Source: Isoetes taiwanensis
Taxonomy: Eukaryota > Streptophyta > Lycopodiopsida > Isoetales > Isoetaceae
Reading direction: 5' to 3'
Assembly (NCBI GenBank): GCA_021234155.1
Contig: JAJEKV010000014.1
Location: 21,839,513 to 21,903,512 of the forward strand
Length of the DNA: 64,000 nucleotides
The position numbers and the translations under genes were made by a program. A model generated the notes under the pieces. It did not search any database. It had not been told where the DNA came from and saw nothing but the letters and a program-made list of their open reading frames with translations. Of the stretch, positions 56,332 to 64,000 are shown in pieces (positions within the stretch are counted from its first letter, which is position 1; every line of letters begins with the position of its first letter).

Positions 56332-56592
56332 CTACTCTGGATTGGGAGCAGAGGTTATGCGGAGGATGTGGTAGTAGTTCTGCTCAGGATCCCAGCACAG
56401 ATGCAGCACCACCTCCATGGCGTTGGTCAGAGGGTCGGGATGCTCAGCCATCCCACTGCACCAGCCATCCATCGGGATGCCACGGTTGTGGCATTTCCAG
56501 AGGTCCAGACAGTTCATCTTGCAGGTGATCCATTCCTGGCAATTGGTAGGCATCGTGCAGTTCTCGTTCAAACCAGCCGCTGCCATACTCAT
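56332..56592 (-). CDS. Antisense Cys-rich ORF in gypsy 2
   Basis: ATG 56592 on the minus strand gives an undamaged 86-codon ORF starting MSMAAAGLNENC. It has Cys and Trp spaced as in a small disulphide-rich or zinc-binding protein (NCQEW, TCKMNCLDLWKC, DGWC, HLCWDP). A TATA box (GCTATATAAG on the minus strand, 56640-56631) lies about 40 bases upstream of the ATG, and two GACGTGG boxes lie near 56660-56695. Antisense ORFs between integrase and 3' LTR are known from Tat/Grande-type plant gypsy elements. Whether this is one of them or a captured host gene piece is open. Confidence 0.45.
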   Translation of the reverse strand: MSMAAAGLNENCTMPTNCQEWITCKMNCLDLWKCHNRGIPMDGWCSGMAEHPDPLTNAMEVVLHLCWDPEQNYYHILRITSAPNPE

Positions 56593-56630
56593 GGTCGCAA
56601 AAGGGTGTCTCAGTTTCGCCCACTGCTCGT

Positions 56631-56640
56631 CTTATATAGC
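56631..56640 (-). promoter_or_regulatory. TATA box for the antisense ORF
   Basis: GCTATATAAG on the minus strand, placed to start transcription a few bases upstream of the ATG at 56592. Confidence 0.4.
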
Positions 56641-57161
56641 CAAACCAACCGGCATCCTGTCGACGTGGACCAATCAAAAAAATCGCCGACGTGGTTGCAA
56701 TGCAAGGCTCCTTCTAATTCAGGAATCTCTTCTCACGCCGCATATCTAGCCATGGTACCTTCTGACACTTCCTTTTTAAGATATCCCACTTCGAGTTGCC
56801 TGCATTAAATGACACTCCTTCCTTTCACGCCCGTCGGAAATTAATGTTTGTACCTTCGCCAGCTGTCACATCCGATCATTCCTTCACGTCTCATCTCCAC
56901 CGTTCATCGCTTCTTCCTTCACTGCTTGGGGACTTTGCATCTCAGTCGCCTCCTTCGCATCTATCGCCACCTGGCACCATCAACGGTTGCTGTTTCATTC
57001 TCATCACGCCCCTTCGCCAACACTTGTGCGCCCTAAAACCTTTTCGTCTATCTTCGTTTTCGTCTTCTGCTCTCCGTCCTCCGGCTTCTCAAGACAGTTC
57101 TTCCTGTTCCTTTCCGAAGCTCTTCGCCCTGGCTGCTCCACCCAAATTTCCTCAACTTTAA

Positions 57162-58803
57162 GCTTCTACTCCAAGGGATCCGGCTTTTTTTGAGTCAGTG
57201 ACCTTCTCAACACCCACCTTTCGTGAAGCCCTCGCCGGCCCGAGTCGAGCTGTGGCGGAACGCCATGGGCTTTATGCATTCTCCACACAGGAACTCCCTG
57301 CACCAAATCTGGAGCAACTGAAGCAGTTTGTCGCTCATCTGATCAACAGCCCGGAAGGATACGCCACCACGGTCGATGGTACCACCATTTTGCTTACTCC
57401 GGTTCTGTTTTCTGAGGTATTCCACATTCCTCTTGCAAGACCTTCTTTATCTTGGGCTGCCTTACAGGACCAGGATGTCACTCAGTATGGCGCAGCTCCT
57501 TATCAAGCCAACATGCATCGACTCACCAACATTGCCAAGACCCACGATACTTTTGTCAAGTTTCTGTGGCGCAAATTCTATGGGTATTCCATCAAGAATA
57601 CCCATATCAATAAACCGTTTTATAACACTGTTGTTATGGCCGTCTATTCCACTCATCCTATTGATTGGCCACAAATTTTGTTCTTCAGACTTCTCCATGA
57701 AATTGATCGCGTCCGTGTAGCACCTTCTTCAGGCTCTGATACTTCTGTGGGTGCTCACCTTCAGGCCATCATCCGTCATTATATTCCTGTCACCCGCCCA
57801 GGGTCCCCTTCCACTTCTCATACATCCACTCATCAATCCTTTTATTCCCTTCACAACCAACATGCTGAGACTTCACGCCCTCATCTTTCTCCTGGTCATG
57901 TTCAAAACAATGCCACGCATGTTACTGTCTCTTCTTCCTCCACGGAATCCATGCCTAACACTTCTCATCAACATTCTCAGACGTCACAGACTCATCACCA
58001 ACAGGGCCCTGCACCTCCACCTCCTCGCCAAGCCCTGTATCAATACCAGCAAGATGTCCAAGCTGTTGTTCTCAAGCTTCAGGACTCACAAGAAGTCTTC
58101 ATTCATGAATGGTGTTCACGCCTACCTGGAGGCCACGGAAGCCGTACACAGGGATCTTCAAGTTGCCAACACGCAAGTTCAAACCCTGGAATACAAACTT
58201 CAACAGAAGCATGAGGCTCTCTTACAGACCCGTGAAGCTCTCAAGACTGCGCAAGACCAGACCACCCTCCTTGCTGATCAACAGGCTCAGTTACAATCCA
58301 CAATTCAAGAATTGCTTGAGCAGAACAAAGACAAGGATAAACTTCTTGGTGACAAGGAAAAAGCCATTGTTGATCTTACCGCCATGTACACAGAGCTCTC
58401 TCAAAATTACACCAATCAGGTCCAAGACCTTACTGAGCGCAATGCTCGCATCACTGCCTTAGAAGATCAGCTCTCCACGCTGACCAGTCAACTCACGCCT
58501 CTCCAGGATCAACTTACGGAGGCTCAGAAGCAGAAGATCATAGATGACGCAGAAATTGCCACTCTTCGGCTTCAAAGTTCCACTCAAGTGACATCGACCT
58601 CACAGGGCCAGCTCTCTCATAGACGGTCCCGTGATCAATCCCGTCTCCTGCTAGAAAAGGACAATCAGATCCGCGACCTGCAAAATCAACTCCAGCACGC
58701 TGTTCAATCTACAGAAAATGCCCAAAATAAGCAAGAGGGCTATATTGATATTGCTAGTCACATTCCTGTGGATTTCTCTACTCCTTCCAGTTATCTGGAT
58801 TAA
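57162..58803 (+). pseudogene. Gypsy 2 accessory ORF 1 (globular domain + coiled coil)
   Basis: Open from 57162 with no ATG near the start (ASTPRDPAFFESVTFS). The N-terminal 170 residues (LEQLKQFVAHLINSPEG, TTVDGTTILLTPVLFSEVF, FVKFLWRKFYGYSI, WPQILFFRLLHEID) resemble the plant-transposon/PMD-like domains in third ORFs of some plant retroelements. A Ser/Thr/Pro/His linker follows. After a frameshift near 58110 comes a coiled coil of about 170 residues (NTQVQTLEYKLQQKHEALLQ onwards), ending VDFSTPSSYLD at TAA 58801. Absence of an ATG would suit expression by splicing. Role unknown; an env-like or movement-related protein is possible. Confidence 0.6.
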
Positions 58804-59813
58804 TGTGGTTGCCCGACGCCACCTTTTTCTTCTGAAGTGGTACGCGGCCGACGGCCAGGTTAATGCACAGCCACTACGCAGCGTGGATTTCCTCAGGATC
58901 TGGCCGGACCTTTCTGTTGAGGACAAAGGTTTACTCTGTGCCCTCTTGGTATTTGATCTCATCAACTGTGAAGATCCTGATTTGGTCATCTTCCGAGTTG
59001 TTCAGCCAATGGCCTATATTTTTTATGATTTTTATCTGGCTGATTCACAAGACAAATTCAGAGATGAAGAACATCGCATTTTTCAAGGCAACCCCCATGC
59101 TCACTGGTTGTTATTGGACATCACTCTCCATATGCTTCACTAGGAGTCCCTCCACGCCCCCGGTTTCTCACCTCCGACTGGCGTCTTCCCTTTTGGACCA
59201 AAGTCCTGGAAGGCCACGCTGGGTGGACTCCTCCTCAGATTTCCACAGACCTCCGCTGAGATCCACGTTTTGTCAGACGATCCAATTGGGAGGATGGTGC
59301 CACCTTGGACCACCACGAAAATTGGATATATATTGCCAATGAGCGTGGTTGGCAAACACCCGCTCATGCTGTCCATGGCCTTGATGTCTTCTTGGAGAAT
59401 GCCGCCACCTCACCGAATCCTTCAGTTCACCGTCAAGCAGGCTTCTGTGCTGCTCTCAAGTGCCTCCTGATAAGCTCGCTCAATCGGCAGCGTCCTATCT
59501 TTTATTGCAACCCGAATGCCAGCGTCAGTGCCTTCGGCCTCCAGACCTGCCTTCTCATGGAATGCCAGTTCGTCCCTTCTGAGGCACATGCTGCCCTTGA
59601 AGACATGGTATGCTCCAGATTTCTCATTGATGCAGATCCTGCACTTGGGCTCAACACTCCTGAAGCTCTTCAAACACGCCAGGATCTCATCGGCAATTAC
59701 CACAATGGCGCCCGTCCTCATTCCCGTGAGGATCACTTTCAGACTGCCGGGTTCCCGCCATCAGAAACACTTCCTCCTTTTCTTCACCCTGAGTGTCGTT
59801 TGGTGGGGGGAAG
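58803..59813 (+). pseudogene. Gypsy 2 accessory ORF 2
   Basis: ATG 58803-58805 overlaps the previous stop as TAATG. After a few codons (MWLPDATFFF) the frame is broken. Coding continues in a shifted frame as KWYAADGQVNAQPLRSVDFL and DLSVEDKGLLCALLVFDLI to 59143. Further shifts give FLTSDWRLPFWTKVLEG, then ANERGWQTPAHAVHGLDVF and NPNASVSAFGLQTCLLMEC up to the polypurine tract. The protein seems soluble, Trp/His-rich, about 330 residues when whole, and unrecognised. Confidence 0.45.
59801..59813 (+). other. Gypsy 2 polypurine tract
   Basis: TGGTGGGGGGAAG directly before the 3' LTR start TGTTAG. Confidence 0.8.
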
Positions 59814-60402
59814 TGTTAGTCTTGTACGTCCAAATACAGGACTATTCATGCACACGACGGACCAGGTCAAGGCCAAGGATCCATAGTCAGGCACAGGTCA
59901 GTCGTCCAAGGGCCCGCAGAAGACCAAGCCGCCGCAGACCACGCAGTCAAAGGCCGTGCCCGGGACCAAGAGGAGGCGCATGGAGAAATGACGCGCTATC
60001 ACCATCTGCGCCATTTCAGGGTCTCAAGAGGCACCGCCAACGTTCCTGCAAATCAGGCCTCCTTCCAGGAGTCGGCACCGAGCTTTGACAGAGTATCTAT
60101 ATTGGGCCAAAGGCCGTTGTACTATATATATGAGTAGATCTAACCCTCACGGGATAGATGAGTTTTTGGTCTTATCTCACTTCTGCTTTCTGTCCATTGC
60201 GAGAGCTCATGTATCACAATTGATATCAAAGAGTTTTGTTCTCTTCATTGTGTTATTCATTGTTCTTTTTGTTTTTCTCTTTTCCCTTCCTTAGTTTCTT
60301 TTGCAAATCCCGCGTGACACAGCTACCGGATTCTCCTGTTTGATCCACGGGTCCTCACAGCAGGGCTGTCTTGCAGGAGTTCCCGAACCCAGACCCTAAA
60401 CA
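59814..60402 (+). repeat. Gypsy 2 3' LTR
   Basis: Starts TGTTAGTCTTG and ends GACCCTAAACA, followed by the duplicated ATGCC. Confidence 0.92.
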
Positions 60403-60407
60403 ATGCC

Positions 60408-61156
60408 TACGGGGAGGACCCGATCCTTCACGCCCAAATACGGGAAGGACCCTATCCTCAACGTCTCAGGCAACTAAAGGTGTAGGCATGAGCGGCATAT
60501 AGGCATTATAGGGCGGTGTCTCCACGGCCACGATGGAAGAAGCATCCTCTTCCTACGCCAGGAGATTAGTCATGCATTCATGTAGATAGATGGGGTGGTT
60601 CCCTTATAACCAACTTTACATTAATATTCTAGCGTGGTGTGAATCCAGGAGGCCAATGAGAACGAAGAACCGGCGGGGAGTCGCATCACGAGTACTTGTA
60701 TAGATAGTTCTAGAGTAGTTGTGATTTCTACCATCGAAACTAATCGCTTAAATTTTGTGTAAGCTAGTAAGTATGTAATTATAGATATTGTAAAATTAAT
60801 GCAGGATTTCAAGGTGCAAAGACTTGCAACACAAATTTTGTTATAACGTGTTGCACGGGATGAAGAGTACCTTGGAAGTGTAAATTTTGTATGAAATTGA
60901 TAAACTTTGATAAACTTACATGTTGTGTTAAGTAAGGCTAATAAGTACCCTTGTTTTAATGGAGTTATGAATTGATAAGTTATTGGATAATGTAAAGTCG
61001 TAATAATGTTTTAAAATACTACCTTAGGGTGATTCTAATAATTGTGTAACTGTAATAGTAATAAAGTGTATCCATCAAGTTGGTTGCAGGACAAGAAGAT
61101 CCCAAGGTGGGGAGACCCACGATGCTGCGGACAGCATCATTTCAAGGTGGGGAGAA
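60408..61156 (+). other. Gypsy 1 internal 3' part and polypurine tract
   Basis: Continuation of gypsy 1 after gypsy 2. No gene seen. It ends with AAGGTGGGGAGAA just before the LTR; the same AAGGTGGGGAGA occurs once more at about 61103. Confidence 0.6.
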
Positions 61157-62800
61157 TGTGACGTTCCAGCACAGTATACGGTCCCAGGACGTATACTGTA
61201 CTACCCCGTCACGCGTACACGCCATCCGATTGACGTGTACGCCGACGTGTAGCCGAGCAAGTAGCACCCTAGGGGGCAACTTGCAAGGTGTGTGCATTTA
61301 ATTATGGGCACATTTGCTCATGTGCACACTTATCCATGTGTGCTCATGTGCACACTTATCCATGTGTGTGTCAATGTGTACACATTTATCCATGTGTACA
61401 CATTTATCCATATGGATATCCTAGGCCACTTATTTAATATAAGTGGGGCCACATCCAATTATCCCACATGCCTAGAGGGGATAATCCCGAACCCTAGCCT
61501 AACCCTTTGTCTATATAGGTTAAGGAAACCCTAACTTGCCATTTTCGTTCATAGCATTTTAGGGCTCTGTTTTACTTGCTCCAGGAGTCAAACCCGCATC
61601 CCAGACTCTGTCGGAGCGAACCAGCTCGTTAGTTTTCCAATCTAGCTTCATCTTCTAGCAGCAGAGCAGGATGGTCGAGTTTAGAGCAGGAGGAGCGAGC
61701 CAGGGATCAGGTATTTAGTCAATTTAATAGCCTAAACCATCTTCCAGTCATTGAACCGATAGGTTTAGCCTATTAAATTGCCCATAGCAGCCATTTAGAT
61801 CCCCAGATACCCAACTCTAACTAAAGAACCTAACTCTATAATATAGATTAGATCTAGTTCTTTAGTTCTTCTGTGATGTATATGGATGATGTATCTCTGT
61901 GAACTCATTGTATTGGGAAGGGGAGTAGAGACCCTAAGGCCTGGTAGTTGATGCTTCTAGCTAGCCTCTTTAGCACACTGTAAATTCGGCCTGTGTACAA
62001 GAGCCACACCGGGTTGTGGGTGAAGGGGCCAGACTGGCTTATAAGGAGGTTCGTGTTCTGACTCATGAACGATCCCTCTGGTGTGTAAGGTCTACCAGGG
62101 ATCACAGTGGACTAGGTCTAATGGCTTGCCACTGCGTGTGGGCAAGGCATGGGCTTGACACCCGTGGAGTGATGCGTCACTCTCCATTGGATTCAAGTCG
62201 AACAAGGGCAGTGGCCCTCTAGTAACCTTGAGTCATCATGTAGATCTCTGGAGGGAGTGATCCCTACCTGCCCCATCGGAACTGGGGAGATGCAACCCAG
62301 GAATAGCCCCTTTGGCTATGCGTCCGACGGGCTACAGTCAGGTCCCAACACTTTTCAACCTACTCTGCAAAGTCTGCACAGGAGGGGCGGATGGAGTGGA
62401 CAACTCTAAGCCATGCTCTTATGCCAACCAAATCCATTGCCATGAATTCTGTCTGCAATGAACTCTGGAGACCCCAGCCATCAGTCATTCCCTTGAGTCT
62501 GAGCCTTGGGTAGGATTCCCATATGTGATGTGCTGACCTTTGTCTATGCAGATCTGTGATGAGCCATCCTTCGATATGGTTACGTGATGTTGATGTTGTA
62601 TACTGACATGTATGTTTACGCTTCCGCAGCTAGGTAGGCCCTGAGGGAGACAGGGAAAATGACCCCTTCATTCTTCCCACTGGAACTCATCAAGGTTGCA
62701 GTGATACGTGGAGGGCCCTGTATCAGTATGGAGCTGGTATGGGGGATGAACTCCTGTTTGTATACGGTGAGTGCACCGTATATGAGTAGGGGACATCACA
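61157..62800 (+). repeat. Gypsy 1 3' LTR
   Basis: Matches 40825-42470 over its full length, with a short divergent block around 62318-62342 and scattered single changes. Confidence 0.92.
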
Positions 62801-63869
62801 ACTACTAGGTGGTTAACACATATGAGCCATATGGCCCATTAGATCCTAACCCTAAAACGTGGGCATAAAGAGGCACGAACCCTAAAAGTGCCCCTTTTTC
62901 GGATTCCAGCCTCAGAAGCATGCATTGCTCAAGGCCCGACTCATTCTGGTGCACACCCTTGTGTATTGGGAAGGGGGGTAGAGATCCAGAGCCTCGTAGA
63001 TGATGTTCGTAGACAGCCTCATTAGTACCCAATAAATGCGGCATGTGCATAGGAGCCCGCCTGGCTGTGGACGGTGGGGTTAGACCAGCTGATAAGGAAG
63101 GCTTATCCAGCTACAGTTGATCCCTCTGGTGTGTAGCGACAGCCGGGGAATATTGTGGGCTAGGCTTAATAGCTTGCCACTGAGTGCGGGCGAGGTATAG
63201 GCTCAACACCTCCTAGGTGATGCATCACCTCAGTGGGGTTCATGTAGTAGACGAGCAGTGGCTCTGTAGCTCGCCTGTAGTTGGCATGGATCTTCTGGAG
63301 GGGAGTCCCCTCCTGCCTCATCGGGACTAGGGAGATGCAACCAGGGTTAGTCCCTCTGACTATGCATCCGGCAGGCTATGGTCACATCCCAAATACTTTT
63401 CAGGCTATCTGCAAAGTATGCACAGGAGGGGCGGATGGAGTGGACTACCCAATAGCCATGTTCTTATGCTAGCCAAATCCATTTGCCATGAATTCTATCT
63501 CCATTGACTTCTGGAGGCCCCAAGCTGTCAGTCGATTCCCATGAGTCTGAGCCTGGATAGGATTTACCCTTGTTGATGTTATTGTTGTTGTATCTGCTAG
63601 GATATGATGTTGTTATGGTGATCCCACCCTTTAAGATGGTTATGTATTTGATGTGATGTGATGGTTTGTGCTTATGTTTATGCGCTTTTGCAGCTAGGTA
63701 GATCCCGAAGGAGATGAAATGAATGACATGTCTATTCTTTCCCATCGGGTTCTTGCTCACCAGCCCGATGATAGGTAGACGACCTTGTGTTAGCAGGCTT
63801 GCGTTGACAAAAGAGATGAACTCCAATTTCGTAGTTGCGGGGCATCATATTGGAGCAGGGGACGTCACA
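62801..63869 (+). repeat. Diverged relative of gypsy 1 LTR, 5'-truncated
   Basis: Follows the gypsy 1 LTR order with clear but lower similarity (ATCCCTCTGGTGTGTA, GCTTGCCACTG, CAAAGTATGCACAGGAGGGG, CCATGAATTCT) and ends with the same GGGGACGTCACA at 63869. No primer site follows. With unit X copy 1 it may be part of the older element that gypsy 1 entered. Confidence 0.7.
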
Positions 63870-64000
63870 CCTTGCTCCAGTTCCTATTCCAATTCTTGCT
63901 CCAGTTCCTGCTCCTGCTCCTGCTCGTGCTCCTGTTTCTGAGGAGGATTCTTCATGTCCTCAATTTTGTATCTCGAAAATTTCTCTTCGCGAGTTTATTA
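63870..64000 (+). CDS. Possible coding start of next feature, Pro/Ala repeat
   Basis: One frame is open from the LTR end to the window edge: a PVPAPAPARAPV-type repeat, then EEDSSCPQFCISKISLREFI. Partial at the right, with no ATG visible, and low complexity at its start. It could be an exon of a neighbouring gene or a retroelement gag. Confidence 0.25.

Larger units (their letters stand above)
49635..60402 (+). mobile_element. Gypsy 2: Ty3-gypsy element with 3' accessory genes
   Basis: ATGCC flanks it at 49630-49634 and 60403-60407. LTRs of 588-589 bp (49635-50222 and 59814-60402) differ at about ten positions. Order: LTR, tRNA-Asp-like primer site, gag, protease, RT-RNase H, integrase, then 3.6 kb of accessory sequence, polypurine tract, LTR. 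RT before integrase makes it Ty3-gypsy. All pol parts carry stops or shifts. It is inserted in gypsy 1. Confidence 0.95.
40825..62800 (+). mobile_element. Gypsy 1: large LTR element without recognisable pol, hosting gypsy 2
   Basis: Two LTRs of about 1645 bp start TGTGACGTTCC and end GACGTCACA (40825-42470) or GACATCACA (61157-62800). A tRNA-iMet-type primer site follows the first and a polypurine tract precedes the second. Without gypsy 2 the internal region is about 7.9 kb, but no protease, RT or integrase motif is visible, so it is non-autonomous or completely decayed. About two dozen differences between LTRs by eye suggest a fairly recent insertion. Flanks ACTGA and ACTAC do not form a clean 5-bp duplication. 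Confidence 0.88.

Noticed and set aside
40820-62805. Target-site duplication for gypsy 1
   Set aside because: Flanks ACTGA and ACTAC share only three of five bases, so no duplication is claimed.

Overview
The window looks like transposon-dominated nuclear DNA of a land plant. Supporting signs are plant-type LINEs with a DUF4283-like ORF1, Ty1-copia and Ty3-gypsy retrotransposons with initiator-tRNA-Met or tRNA-Asp-like primer sites, a tRNA-derived SINE, hAT-type MITEs and a telobox-like leader. I cannot name the species. A large TE-rich genome of a fern, lycophyte or gymnosperm is my guess, because the DUF7869-like and gene-B-like proteins are, from memory, commoner there than in flowering plants. 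Nearly every coding region carries frameshifts or stops, so most calls are decayed genes.

Region 1 (1-37275). A LINE 3' end (1-302) abuts a copia-type LTR element: LTR 303-942, primer site 951-962, short internal region, polypurine tract 2109-2120, second LTR from 2124. That second LTR stops at 2246 and appears to resume at 36503-37275. The interruption is bounded by a 33-bp inverted repeat (2247-2279 and 36470-36502, 31/33 identical) with TTAA at both outer edges. I interpret 2247-36502 as one giant DNA transposon of about 34 kb. It carries gene A (-), gene B (+, transposase-like), genes C and D (-), gene E (-, with an FCP1/NIF phosphatase-like end) and gene F (+, DUF7869-like). E and F diverge from a shared 140-bp gap. 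A 22-bp perfect palindrome occurs about eleven times, always inside these boundaries. Later insertions are LINE 1 (3100-11790), LINE 2 (19018-21429, 12-bp duplication), an hAT-like element (29577-35338, 8-bp duplication) splitting gene F, and a collapsed copia (30336-33138, 5-bp duplication).

Region 2 (37276-64000). The copia element sits in older sequence (unit X, 37320-38760) that recurs inside gypsy 1 (40825-62800, LTRs about 1645 bp). Gypsy 1 has no recognisable pol of its own but contains three hairpin repeats, and it hosts gypsy 2 (49635-60402, 5-bp duplication ATGCC). Gypsy 2 has a decayed gag-pro-RT-RH-IN and, unusually, 3.6 kb of accessory sequence between integrase and 3' LTR: an antisense Cys-rich ORF with its own TATA box, a domain-plus-coiled-coil ORF, and a further ORF starting at a TAATG overlap. 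A diverged relative of the gypsy 1 LTR (62801-63869) closes the window.

The points most worth following are the giant TIR-bounded element with its private palindrome, and a third ORF conserved in +1 overlap with ORF2 in both LINE copies.
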